Positions 48,672 to 56,883 of a stretch of 64,000 nt of DNA are shown piece after piece. The first letter of the stretch is position 1. Each line of letters begins with the position of its first letter. Below the pieces are notes generated by a model that was given only the letters and a program-made list of their open reading frames with translations, had not been told where the DNA came from and made no database searches. Both the position numbers and the translations under genes were made by a program. The DNA comes from Gemmatimonadetes bacterium T265 (GTDB lineage: Bacteria > Gemmatimonadota > Gemmatimonadetes > Gemmatimonadales > Gemmatimonadaceae): the NCBI GenBank assembly GCA_019973575.1, contig BPUI01000001.1, positions 2,120,342 to 2,184,341 of the forward strand, in the 5' to 3' direction.

Positions 48672-50107
48672 GCGCCGTCCCGAGCGCGGTCGCGACCGCG
48701 GCCGCGTCTGCGGCTCCGGCCGACGCCATCTCGGCCTACCACGCGCTGCTCGAGGGCACCGCGGGCGCGCAGCTCGCAGCCGACACGCAGGGCGCGCTCG
48801 AGACCGCGCTCGCCCGGCGCGGGCTGATCTTTGGCACGCGGCCGCTCTGCACCGTCGTGCGGCCGCGCTTCTTCACACCCGCACAGCACGCCGCGCTCGG
48901 GCGGCGCATCGCGGGGCTCATGCGCGCCTTCAACGCCGCGCACCGCGCCGCGCTCGCCAATCCCGGCGTGCGCGCGCAGTTCCGGCTCGAGGAGTGGGAG
49001 GAGGCGCTGCTCACGACGGGCCCGCGCGCCGCCGTCTCCAGTCCGACCGCGCGCCTCGACGCGTTCATCGTCGACACCGCGGGCGACGGCGGCAGCTTCG
49101 CCCTCACCGAGGTCAACGGCGAGACGCCCGCGGGCGCGGGCTTCAACGACACGCTCACCGAGACGTTCCTCGAGCTGCCGGCGATGCGCGCCTTCGTGCG
49201 CCGCTGGCACGTGCTCCCCGTCTTCGCCCACTACGGCATCGTCGAGGCGGTGCTCGGCGCGTGGCGCCGTTGGGCCGATGCGGCGTCGCGCCCGACGCGC
49301 GGCGTCGCGCCCCGCGTCGCGATCCTCGACTGGGACGACGTGCCGACGCGGCTCGAGTTCCTCATGTTCCAGTCGTTCTTTCAGGCGGCGGGGTGCGACT
49401 GCGTGATCGCCGACCCGCGCGCGGCCACCTTCGACGCGAACGCCGGCGCCCTCGTCCTCGGCGGCGCGCCGATCGACGTGATCTACAAGCGCGTGCTCCT
49501 CACCGAGCTCGTCGAGCGCGCCGGCGTCGAGTGCGACGTGCTCCGCGCCTGGCAGGCCGGCGCCGTGTGCATGGTCAACCCCCCCGACGGCAAGATCCTG
49601 CACAAGAAGGCGTCGCTCGCCGTGCTCTCCGACGAGCGCAACGCGGGGCTGTTCGACGCGGCCGCGCGGGCCGCGATCGCCGACGGCATCCCGTGGACGC
49701 GCGTCGTCGAGGAGCGCCGCACGGTGCATGACGGCCGCGAGGTCGACCTCGTCCCGTACCTCACCGCCAACCGCGAGCGCTTCGTCCTGAAGCCCAACGA
49801 CGAGTACGGCGGCACGGGCATCGTGCTCGGCTGGACGGTCGACGCGGGCGAGTGGGAGCAGGCGGTGGCGCGCGCGCTCGCCGAGCCGTACGTGGTGCAG
49901 GAGCGCGTGCCGATCCCGTTCGAGGCGTACCCGAGCGTCGTCGACGGCGAGGTGCACCTGCTCGACCGGCTGATCGACACCGCCCCGTACGTGACCGACG
50001 GCGTGGTGATGGAGGGGCTGCTCTCGCGCCTCTCGACGGCGGCGCTGCTCAACGTGACGGCCGGCGGCGGGTCGCAGGTTCCCAACTTCGTCGTCGTGCC
50101 GCGCTGA
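48668..50107 (+). CDS. ATP-grasp-like protein, circularly permuted type
   Basis: Protein of 479 aa. After an Ala-rich start it has LTEVNGETPAGAGFNDTLTE (about residue 140), PRVAILDWDDVPTRLEFLMF, IDVIYKRVLLTELVERAG, MVNPPDGKILHKKASLAVLS (about 305) and FVLKPNDEYGGTGIVLGWTV (about 375), followed by YVVQERVPIPFEA. The order of acidic and Lys/Gly-rich motifs suggests a circularly permuted ATP-grasp fold; this is a judgement from motif order only. GTG 48668 overlaps the preceding stop by 4 bp. It ends ATAGGG-type VTAGGGSQVPNFVVVPR. Partner enzyme of the 47289 protein by context. Confidence 0.72.
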   Translation: MSAVPSAVATAAASAAPADAISAYHALLEGTAGAQLAADTQGALETALARRGLIFGTRPLCTVVRPRFFTPAQHAALGRRIAGLMRAFNAAHRAALANPGVRAQFRLEEWEEALLTTGPRAAVSSPTARLDAFIVDTAGDGGSFALTEVNGETPAGAGFNDTLTETFLELPAMRAFVRRWHVLPVFAHYGIVEAVLGAWRRWADAASRPTRGVAPRVAILDWDDVPTRLEFLMFQSFFQAAGCDCVIADPRAATFDANAGALVLGGAPIDVIYKRVLLTELVERAGVECDVLRAWQAGAVCMVNPPDGKILHKKASLAVLSDERNAGLFDAAARAAIADGIPWTRVVEERRTVHDGREVDLVPYLTANRERFVLKPNDEYGGTGIVLGWTVDAGEWEQAVARALAEPYVVQERVPIPFEAYPSVVDGEVHLLDRLIDTAPYVTDGVVMEGLLSRLSTAALLNVTAGGGSQVPNFVVVPR

Positions 50108-50225
50108 GCGCATCGCCCGAACACGAGCGCCAGCCCCCCTTGCGTCGTGGCACGGTTTGCGTAACACAAGAGCTGCGGCCCGATCCGTTTCAGCCGTCGC
50201 CATCCCGTCCCGTCGAGGTCCCGCC

Positions 50226-51563
50226 ATGATGAAGCCGCCTTCGCTCACGCTCGGGGTCGAAGAGGAGTACCAGATCGTCGACCCGAAGACGCGCGCCCTC
50301 AAGAGCTACATCAACCAGATCCTGGAACAGGCGCCGGGAGACGATGCGCCGGTCAAGCCGGAGCTGCACCAATCCATCGTCGAGGTCGGCACGCCGCCGT
50401 GTGAGACGCCGGCGCAGGTCCGCGACGAGCTCCGGCGGCTGCGCGGGACGGTTCAGGGGATCCTGCAGCCCGACGGCCTCACGATCGCCTCGGCCGGCAG
50501 CCACCCGTTCAGCCGGTGGTGGGACCAGGAGATCACGCCGCTGGAGCGGTACGAGGGCGTGAAGCACGACATGGGCGACCTCGCGCACCGGCTGCTCATC
50601 TTTGGGATGCACATCCACGTCGGCGTGGAGGACCGCGAGTTCGCCGTCGACGTCGTGAACGCGGCGCGCTACTTCCTGCCGCACCTGCTCTGCCTGACGA
50701 CGAGCTCGCCGTTCTGGATCGGGCGCAACACGGGGCTCAAGTCGTACCGCTCGACGGTGTTCCGCGGCTTCCCGCGGAGCGGCATCCCGCCCCGCATCCC
50801 GAGCTGGGGGGCGTTCCAGCAGTACGTGCAGGTGCTCACCGACACGCACTGCATCCCGAACGGCTCGAAGATCTGGTGGGACGTGCGGCCGCACTACAAG
50901 TACCCGACGGTCGAGTTCCGCGTCTGCGACGCGTGCACGCGGGTGGACGAGGCCGTGTGCGCGGCGGCCATCGTGCAGGCGCTCGTGCTCAAGCTCTACA
51001 AGCTGCGCCGCGACAACATGACGTGGCGCGACTACGCCCCGCAGCTCGTCGACGAGAACAAGTGGCGCGCGATGCGCTTCGGCCTGTCCGGGAAGCTCAT
51101 CGACTTCGGGAAGCAGGAAGAATGTCCCGCGCCGCAGCTCATCCGCGAGATGATCGACTGGTTCCTGGGCGATGCGGTGGACGAGCTCGGGTCGCGGCGC
51201 GAGATCGAGTACGCGTACCGCATTCTCGACGAGGGCTCGAGCGCGGACCGGCAGCTCGCCACGTTCGAGCGCACCGGGAGTCTGGAGGCCGTCGTCGATC
51301 AGATCATCGCCGAGACCGCGGAAGGCGTCGCCGTGGTGCCGCACGCCGTGGTGCCGCACGCCGCGGTGCGGGACGCCGCCGTGCAGGCCGCCGCGCAGCG
51401 TGCGGCGGCCGAGGCGGCGGCGAGCAAGTCGGACGACGAGGCGCTGGAGCGGCGGGCCGGCGGCGACCGGCGGGCCCGGCCGCGCCCGGAATCTCCTCTG
51501 GTCACGCCGGCCATCCGGATCGGCGACCTCGACATCGGGCAGCCGGTGGCCGGCGTACCCTGA
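50226..51563 (+). CDS. Carboxylate-amine ligase, GCS2 / YbdK type
   Basis: Member of the glutamate-cysteine ligase type 2 family, 445 aa (usual about 370 to 400). The motifs are clear: LTLGVEEEYQIVDPKTRALK, ELHQSIVEVGTPPCETPAQV, IASAGSHPFSRWWDQE, HIHVGVEDREFAVDVVN, SSPFWIGRNTGLKSYRSTVF and YPTVEFRVCDACTRVDEAVC. Such enzymes activate a carboxylate with ATP and couple it to an amine; E. coli YbdK has weak glutamate-cysteine ligase activity. A C-terminal tail (about 375 to 445) adds VPHAVVPHAAVRDAAV repeats and a charged, disordered end. It is separated from the ATP-grasp genes by 118 bp. Start ATG 50226. Confidence 0.9.
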   Translation: MMKPPSLTLGVEEEYQIVDPKTRALKSYINQILEQAPGDDAPVKPELHQSIVEVGTPPCETPAQVRDELRRLRGTVQGILQPDGLTIASAGSHPFSRWWDQEITPLERYEGVKHDMGDLAHRLLIFGMHIHVGVEDREFAVDVVNAARYFLPHLLCLTTSSPFWIGRNTGLKSYRSTVFRGFPRSGIPPRIPSWGAFQQYVQVLTDTHCIPNGSKIWWDVRPHYKYPTVEFRVCDACTRVDEAVCAAAIVQALVLKLYKLRRDNMTWRDYAPQLVDENKWRAMRFGLSGKLIDFGKQEECPAPQLIREMIDWFLGDAVDELGSRREIEYAYRILDEGSSADRQLATFERTGSLEAVVDQIIAETAEGVAVVPHAVVPHAAVRDAAVQAAAQRAAAEAAASKSDDEALERRAGGDRRARPRPESPLVTPAIRIGDLDIGQPVAGVP

Positions 51564-51639
51564 GCGAACGCGAATCGTCGAACGGGGGTATCATTAGGGC
51601 CCTTTCGAGTCCCGATTCCGCAACGACGACAAACGCCAG

Positions 51640-51686
51640 ACCCCCGCGGTCGTCCCGCTGCACGCCGCGCGGCCGGGCGCGGGGGT
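51640..51686 (+). terminator. Stem-loop in front of the gamma-glutamyl hydrolase gene
   Basis: ACCCCCGCG (51640-51648) and CGCGGGGGT (51678-51686) form a perfect 9-bp stem closed by 29 nt that can pair further internally. It ends 13 bp before the ATG at 51700 and is followed by TCTGCTTCG. It may terminate transcripts from the GCS2 gene, or act as an attenuator or as part of the leader of the hydrolase. Confidence 0.5.
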
Positions 51687-51699
51687 TCTGCTTCGCGAG

Positions 51700-52530
51700 A
51701 TGAGGATGTCCGTTTCTCACGCCACCACGCCCACGCGTCCGGTCTGTCGGACGGCGTCCCGCCCCGTGATCGGGGTGACGACGCAGACGCTGCACGCCAT
51801 CGCCGGGATCCCCGAAGGGCTGCCCGAGAGCTGGGTGATGAACCAGCGGTACTTCCGCGCCGTGGTCGAGATGGGCGCCGCGCCGTGGATGATTCCGCTC
51901 TTGCACGACGACGTCGACACCTTGCGCGCGATCTACGAACGCCTGGACGGGATTCTGATCCCGGGCGGGGTGGACATGGATCCCGACACGTACGGCGAGG
52001 AGATCCTCCCCGAGACCGGCCGCCTCGACCCGCCGCGCGACTGCGTCGAGCTGCAGCTCGTGCGCTGGGCCTGGGAGGACGGCATGCCCGTGCTCGGGCT
52101 CTGTCGCGGCGCGCAGGTGATCAACGTCGCGCGCGGCGGCTCGCTCTGGCAGGACATCCCGTCGCAGTGGAAGGATCCGAACGGCGGCGAGACGTTGATG
52201 CACGACTGCTACCCGACCAAGGGGTTCGCGCGCACGCACCACGCGCACGAGGTCGAGCTGAAAGACGGCACGCGCCTCCACGCCGCGATGCCACGCGCGT
52301 CGGTGCCCGTCAACAGCATGCACCACCAGTCGGTGAAGCAGGTGGGCGAGGGGCTGGTCATCTCCGCGCACGCGCCCGACGGCGTGGTCGAAGCGGTCGA
52401 GGCGGACCGGGACGCGTTCATGGTCGGCGTCCAGTGGCACCCCGAGGTGTTCGAGGTGCACGACCCGTTTACGCGGCATTTGTTCCGGGATTTTATGGGA
52501 GCGGCGGAGGGGTTTGCGAAGGCGGCGTGA
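51700..52530 (+). CDS. Gamma-glutamyl-gamma-aminobutyrate hydrolase-like (class I amidotransferase)
   Basis: Peptidase C26-type enzyme of 276 aa related to PuuD. It cleaves gamma-glutamyl amides. GVTTQTLHAIAGIPEGLPES begins the fold; LDGILIPGGVDMDPDTYG is conserved; the nucleophile Cys lies in MPVLGLCRGAQVINVARGGS (about residue 129) and the His/Glu pair in VGVQWHPEVFE (about 245). NSMHHQSVKQVG is the family's central motif. Start ATG 51700, or the second ATG at 51706. Following a GCS2-type ligase, it suggests that a gamma-glutamyl-type amide is both made and released. A palindrome beyond the stop ends transcription toward the convergent nth gene. Confidence 0.9.
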   Translation: MRMSVSHATTPTRPVCRTASRPVIGVTTQTLHAIAGIPEGLPESWVMNQRYFRAVVEMGAAPWMIPLLHDDVDTLRAIYERLDGILIPGGVDMDPDTYGEEILPETGRLDPPRDCVELQLVRWAWEDGMPVLGLCRGAQVINVARGGSLWQDIPSQWKDPNGGETLMHDCYPTKGFARTHHAHEVELKDGTRLHAAMPRASVPVNSMHHQSVKQVGEGLVISAHAPDGVVEAVEADRDAFMVGVQWHPEVFEVHDPFTRHLFRDFMGAAEGFAKAA

Positions 52531-52540
52531 CGCGGGGTCC

Positions 52541-52559
52541 GTGACGGTCGGACCGTCAC
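52541..52559. terminator. Bidirectional terminator palindrome
   Basis: GTGACGGTC-G-GACCGTCAC is a perfect palindrome in the 25-bp gap between the convergent hydrolase (stop 52530) and endonuclease III (stop 52556) genes; it includes the latter's stop codon. It would form a hairpin in both transcripts. Confidence 0.65.
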
Positions 52560-53263
52560 CTATACGTCGTCACCCCAACGCGCGCGCACATATCGAGTAC
52601 CGGGCACGTCGAGCATCGGGGTCGGACGCCGGTGCAGACGTGCTTCCCGAACGGCACCAGCCGGCGGTTGATCTCGACCCACCACCGCCGCGGTAAGACC
52701 CGTTCCAGCGCGGCGAGCGTCTTCTCGGGCGTCGCGGTCGTGACGTAGCCCCAGCGGTTCGTCACGCGGTGGACGTGGATGTCGACCGAGATGTACGGCG
52801 CCCCCGTGGCGACGCCGAGCGCGAGGTGGGCGCACTTTGGGCCCACGCCGGTAAACGACTGGAGCACGGCGTCGTCGGCCGGGAGCGCGCCGCCGAACTC
52901 CTCGACCGTGCGTGCCGCGATGGCGCGGATCTGCCGCGCTTTGGCCGGCGCGAACGACGATTCCGCGATGAGCGCGGCGAGTTCGTCGTCGGCGAGGGCC
53001 GCGACCGCGGCCGGTGTCGCCGCGCGCGCGAAGAGGCGTCGCGCCACGGGGAGCGAAACCTCGTCGTAGGTGCGGATCGACAGGATGCAGGCGACGAGCT
53101 GCTGGAAGATGGTGCTGTACGGCGGATGCTCGTCGTCGCCGTCCCGGAGAGCGAACATCGCGGCCGCCGGGTAAGGCGCGATCGCGTCGCCGACGCGGTC
53201 GAGGGCGAGGTCGACGTCGAACGGGCGCGAGGCCGGCGGGGGGAGTGGGGGCGTGGTCGGCAT
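52556..53263 (-). CDS. nth: Endonuclease III-like DNA glycosylase
   Basis: Base-excision repair enzyme of 235 aa for oxidised pyrimidines, with AP-lyase activity. The helix-hairpin-helix and catalytic Lys are in LQSFTGVGPKCAHLALGVAT (Lys about residue 143) and the catalytic Asp in YISVDIHVHRVTNRWG (about 160). The [4Fe-4S] loop has the Cys pattern C-x6-C-x2-C-x5-C in CTGVRPRCSTCPVLDMC near the end. The sequence YSTIFQQLVACILSIRTYDE matches the family's substrate-binding start, with SIRTYDE in place of the usual SAQTTD. ATG 53263 gives a short Pro-rich lead. Confidence 0.9.
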   Translation of the reverse strand: MPTTPPLPPPASRPFDVDLALDRVGDAIAPYPAAAMFALRDGDDEHPPYSTIFQQLVACILSIRTYDEVSLPVARRLFARAATPAAVAALADDELAALIAESSFAPAKARQIRAIAARTVEEFGGALPADDAVLQSFTGVGPKCAHLALGVATGAPYISVDIHVHRVTNRWGYVTTATPEKTLAALERVLPRRWWVEINRRLVPFGKHVCTGVRPRCSTCPVLDMCARVGVTTYR

Positions 53264-53304
53264 GGCGTATCCGCCCGGCACGGGCTGTGCGCGCGTGCCC
53301 CAGT

Positions 53305-53817
53305 ATGACGGGCTTCGAGGCCGGACATGCCGCGCGGCGGGAGCTGCACCGCGATCGTCCGGGACGCGAGGGGATGGAAGCCGAGCTCGTCGAGCGGCTG
53401 ACCGCGGAGTTGACGCCGTCGGCGGCGCGGCACGCGCTGGCGCGGTGTCTCGAAGGCGGCGTGACGCCGCCGGCCGCGCTCGCGCAGCTGCTGCTCGCCT
53501 GCCGCAACGTCACGCTCGTGCGCGAACTCGTCGACGAGGTGACGGCGCGCGCCGACGCCGACTCGCGCGCGGGAGACGCGCTCGTGCGCGACCGCGCCGA
53601 CGCGCTCACGCGCCTGTTCGTCGACAACGCGCCCGCGTGCGCCCGCGCGCTCGCGCGCTGGTCGCGCACGGACGAGGGGGCGGCCGGGGTGTGCGACGCG
53701 CTCGCGCACGGGGCGCCGACCGCGTCCGACGACGAGGCGACGGTCGTCGGGTACTACGAGGAGGTGTTCGCGCGCGTGGTGCGGGCCGGCGCCGACGCGG
53801 GCGGGGAGGCGGGCTGA
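53305..53817 (+). CDS. Hypothetical helical protein
   Basis: Open frame of 170 aa from ATG 53305; an internal ATG at 53374 would give 147 aa and a cleaner start (MEAELVERLTAELTPSAARH). The sequence is Ala/Glu/Arg-rich and probably all helical, with LARCLEGGVTPPAALAQLLL, VRELVDEVTARADAD and VVGYYEEVFARVVRAG. No known family is recognised. It lies between the endonuclease III gene (divergent) and the tRNA-Cys gene, on the host side of the island. Codon use is host-like. Confidence 0.55.
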   Translation: MTGFEAGHAARRELHRDRPGREGMEAELVERLTAELTPSAARHALARCLEGGVTPPAALAQLLLACRNVTLVRELVDEVTARADADSRAGDALVRDRADALTRLFVDNAPACARALARWSRTDEGAAGVCDALAHGAPTASDDEATVVGYYEEVFARVVRAGADAGGEAG

Positions 53818-53885
53818 CGCGGGGGTTGCCGGGGCCCGGAGGCGGGGTGATCTTGGGGGCTCCCCCGGCCGGCCGTGCGGGGCGC

Positions 53886-53957
<72 letters not shown>

Positions 53958-54135
53958 CCTTGCAGGACAACGACTTACGTCGCGAGGTGGTTCGCGCGTG
54001 GTCCAGATCCGGGTCCAGTTACCCCCGATCGCCCCGTGCTATTGCGTCCCGCGCGCCCCGCGTTTGCCTACCGGCGGCGCGGGTCGTCGCGCGTCAGGGG
54101 TCTCAACAGCCTGCCCGCGCGGGCCGCAGGAGCCT

Positions 54136-55344
54136 TCACGCCGTCCGCGGCACGCCGGACGGCGCGGGGCCGGGCTCGTCGACGAGGGAGCGGAGGTCGT
54201 CGCTCACGAGGTGCGCGTACGCCATCGTCGTTCGGATGTCCGCGTGCCCCATCGCCTGCTGGATGAGCGCGGGACTCTTCCCCGCCTGCAGCCACGTCGT
54301 CACGCGCCGGTGCCGGAGGTCGTGGCGCCGGAACTCGGCCGGGAGCTTGGCCCGGCGCGCGGCGCCGGCGACGGCCGCGTCGAGCGTGGCAATCCGCTCC
54401 CCCGCGCGGTGGTGTCGGCGCGTCGTGAGGTGGTGGAAGAGCCAGGGCGTGTGGTGTGCGGCGCCGTCGCGCCCCGGGTAGGTCGCGAGGCGGTATGCGG
54501 CCGCGTGCGCCCGGAGCGCGGCCACGAGGCGCGCCGTCATCGGCACGTCGCGCCCCTCGCCGCTCTTCGTCCGGTGCGCCTTGCCGCTCGCCACGGTGAG
54601 GAAGCCGCGGGCGAAGTCGACGTGCTCCCACCGGAGCCACAGCGCCTCCGACTGCGCCCGGAGGCCCGTCTCGCCGAGCACGAGTAGGTAGGCGGCGAGC
54701 ATGGGGCGCCCGACGGCCGCGCCGAGCAGCGCCTCATACTGCGCCGCGTCGAGGATGACCGGCGCGTGCGGGTCGCCCTTCGCCGCCTTCGCGAGCGTCA
54801 CCGGGTTCGTCTCGCGCAGCTCGCGCTCCGTCGCGACGGCGAACAAGCGGTGCAGGACGGCGCGGTCCTTCGCGACCGTCCGGAGCGTCACCGGGTCGGT
54901 CCGGCCCTTCCGGCGCGGCGCCGTGCGGCGCCAGGCGAGGAAGGCGACGACGTCGGCCCGCGTGACCGCGTCCACGCGCGGGTTCCGGCGCTGTAGGACG
55001 AAGAACGCGCGGATGGCCGCGAGCGAGCCACGGTAGGCGGTCTGCGTGCCCGGCGCGCGGGTGGGCAGCACGTCGCGCTCGTAGAGCGCACAGAGGTCGG
55101 CGATGCGGACGAGCACCCGCGCGGTCCGGGCGCGGCGCGCGCCGGCACGACTCCCGGTCGCCTCGAGGAGCTCGCGGTGCTTGGCCGTCGCGAACTGGCG
55201 CACGGCCTCGATCGCGGTGCCGGGCGGGAAGGTGAAACTGTGCCGCCGGCCACCGACCGCGAGGCGCAGGCGGTACGCGTCGCCCCGCGCGGTGATCGTG
55301 CCCGGCGTCGACTTCGCCGCGTCAGCCTTCCGGGGGCGGGGCAT
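54136..55344 (-). CDS. Tyrosine recombinase / integrase of the tRNA-Cys island
   Basis: Phage-type integrase of 402 aa that recombines attachment sites. A short Arg/Lys-rich N-terminal arm-binding part is followed by a core-binding SAM-like domain (about 100 to 190) and the catalytic domain: Arg in LGETGLRAQSEALWLRW, HDLRHRRVTTWLQAG (His-x-x-Arg), QAMGHADIRTTMAYAHLV with the nucleophile Tyr near residue 377. ATG 55344 (MPRPRKADAAKSTPG) is chosen; a longer start overlaps the tail of upstream DNA. It points at the tRNA-Cys, the usual layout of an island integrase. Confidence 0.93.
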   Translation of the reverse strand: MPRPRKADAAKSTPGTITARGDAYRLRLAVGGRRHSFTFPPGTAIEAVRQFATAKHRELLEATGSRAGARRARTARVLVRIADLCALYERDVLPTRAPGTQTAYRGSLAAIRAFFVLQRRNPRVDAVTRADVVAFLAWRRTAPRRKGRTDPVTLRTVAKDRAVLHRLFAVATERELRETNPVTLAKAAKGDPHAPVILDAAQYEALLGAAVGRPMLAAYLLVLGETGLRAQSEALWLRWEHVDFARGFLTVASGKAHRTKSGEGRDVPMTARLVAALRAHAAAYRLATYPGRDGAAHHTPWLFHHLTTRRHHRAGERIATLDAAVAGAARRAKLPAEFRRHDLRHRRVTTWLQAGKSPALIQQAMGHADIRTTMAYAHLVSDDLRSLVDEPGPAPSGVPRTA

Positions 55345-55419
55345 TGAGTCCTGCCCTCTTGGGGTCGCGCTTCGGTTCGGGTTCAGAGCCCGCTGTCGGC
55401 TCGGGCGCCCCGTGGCCAC

Positions 55420-56091
55420 TCACCGCTTGGTTCGACTCGCCCGGTCTCCCTCCTCAAGCACCGCCATCCATTCAGCCTCTTCGCGCTCTCGGTCGGTCCT
55501 AGTCCAAACGCCGACGTTGAACCGATCGTCAGTCTTCCCAAGTCGATCGAGCCGATCAGCTATCCGTGCAAGCGCCCGTGCCGCCGCTGCATCTGGCGAT
55601 TCCTCGACACCCACGATCCTCAGGAACGCTGAAGCGTTCAGTGTGAAGTATTCGCTCCGATCGGGTGCGTTTGGTGCTGCCGCATACGTGACCCGGAGTG
55701 TGAAGGCTTTCCGCTCGCGCTTCACGATGTTTCGGACAGTACCAGCGACGGTGCGAATCGCATCGCCGGCGCCGAGCACATCAAGCCCGGTCGTTACGAG
55801 CCCCAACTCTGAGATCGTCCGGTCTTGGAGAGTTGTCCAGTCGTCGCCTACGATGTGTAAGCGGACGCGGTATGCGGTCCCGGCGCCGACATTCCGAACG
55901 ACGAGATTGACGACTTGGAATGCGTGTGGGGACTGTTCGAGGTACACGATGACGGCGGGGTCTGTCTGCGCCTGGCGCAACCGACTAGTTTCGCGCAGCT
56001 GACGCCACGTCAGCCCCGTGTACACCGCGTTCACACCCAAACCGATTGCGGCGATCACCAAAGCGCCGAGCGCGATCTGCGAGTCGGTCAC
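55420..56091 (-). CDS. Hypothetical membrane-anchored protein of the island
   Basis: Protein of 223 aa. One N-terminal membrane helix (SQIALGALVIAAIGLGVNAV, about 4 to 23) is followed by a short charged region (LTWRQLRETSRLRQAQTDPA) and a cytosolic beta-rich domain (VNLVVRNVGAGTAYRVRLHI) ending in a charged helix. Such N-anchored beta-sandwich proteins are common in islands, but no family is named here. GC is lower than in host genes, with A/T-ending codons frequent. GTG 56091 overlaps the stop of the preceding small gene (GTGA), so they are coupled. Possibly a defence or conjugation accessory; unproven. Confidence 0.68.
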   Translation of the reverse strand: MTDSQIALGALVIAAIGLGVNAVYTGLTWRQLRETSRLRQAQTDPAVIVYLEQSPHAFQVVNLVVRNVGAGTAYRVRLHIVGDDWTTLQDRTISELGLVTTGLDVLGAGDAIRTVAGTVRNIVKRERKAFTLRVTYAAAPNAPDRSEYFTLNASAFLRIVGVEESPDAAAARALARIADRLDRLGKTDDRFNVGVWTRTDREREEAEWMAVLEEGDRASRTKR

Positions 56092-56294
56092 TCCGGGGCC
56101 GTTCCGTGCAACGCTGTCCGGGACGCGCTCCTCCTCGGTCCGGTGAACGGAATCCGGTCCACCGCGTCGACGAACGCGCGCACCTCGGGCGACGGCGGCG
56201 CGTCGTGCTCGCGCCACACGCCCCGGGCGTCGAACGTACCAGCCGCGGTAAGCGGAGCCGGGGCGCGCGCGTTTTTGGCGGGCCGATTGCTCAT
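56088..56294 (-). CDS. Small hypothetical protein coupled to the membrane protein
   Basis: Open frame of 68 aa (MSNRPAKNARAPAPLTAAGT, then FDARGVWREHDAPPSPEVRA and FVDAVDRIPFTGPRR). Its TGA lies inside the GTGA overlap with the membrane-protein start. The middle part (PPSPEVRAFVDAVDRIPF) looks like a short amphipathic helix. No family; the overlap is the main support that it is a gene. Confidence 0.5.
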   Translation of the reverse strand: MSNRPAKNARAPAPLTAAGTFDARGVWREHDAPPSPEVRAFVDAVDRIPFTGPRRSASRTALHGTAPE

Positions 56295-56365
56295 GGCACA
56301 TAAGGTGTGGGCGGGGAAGAACGGGGGCTCGTAGAGCAGGGCGATCGACGACCGGCTTCTTGCGG

Positions 56366-56869
56366 TCAGCCGCGTGAACGCCAGCCCGTGCTGAAATCGA
56401 GGCGCCGTACCAATTCGAACGTGTTACACGATTCGAGCTGAAACTGCCGACAGACATCGGGGACGTGACGGTTCGCGCGGGTCTGCTTCGGCTTCGAGGC
56501 TTCCGTCGTAACCACACACGCCCGGGGAGAAGCGCTGAGAGCATGAGCGATGAGAAACGGGTCACGCCCAAGCTTCTCGATCTCGACGTCCGTTAGGTCT
56601 CGTGCATACCCTTCGGCGACAACTCGCTGCACCACCTCTGCGGCGACGTCGGACGGGTATACAAGCGCAGACTTGACGGCACTCCTTCGGAGCCACTCGC
56701 CGAGCTCATCTTTCGACCCCGAAGCCTCTTCGTAGGTCTCCTCTGGCATCGCGACACGGTCCAGCATCGCTTGGGCGAGCAGCCACTCCCAGAACTCCGG
56801 AACGCGTGCGATCGGGTAATAATCGCGCGCTGCGTCTATCAACACATTTGCATCTAGTAGGTAGAGCAT
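56366..56869 (-). CDS. DUF4411 PIN-like toxin candidate
   Basis: Protein of 167 aa. It opens with LYLLDANVLIDAARDYYPIA, the PIN-domain nuclease start with an acidic metal ligand (D6), then VPEFWEWLLAQAMLDRVAMP, PEETYEEASGSKDELGEWL, and later acidic positions LGRDPFLIAHALSASPRACV and VVTTEASKPKQTR, as in DUF4411 proteins. PIN toxins cut RNA. The gene follows the XRE-ImmA gene by 14 bp, a standard toxin-antitoxin-like pairing. GC is lower than in the host genes. Start ATG 56869. Confidence 0.85.
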   Translation of the reverse strand: MLYLLDANVLIDAARDYYPIARVPEFWEWLLAQAMLDRVAMPEETYEEASGSKDELGEWLRRSAVKSALVYPSDVAAEVVQRVVAEGYARDLTDVEIEKLGRDPFLIAHALSASPRACVVTTEASKPKQTRANRHVPDVCRQFQLESCNTFELVRRLDFSTGWRSRG

Positions 56870-56883
56870 TCGGGCGGCTCGAC

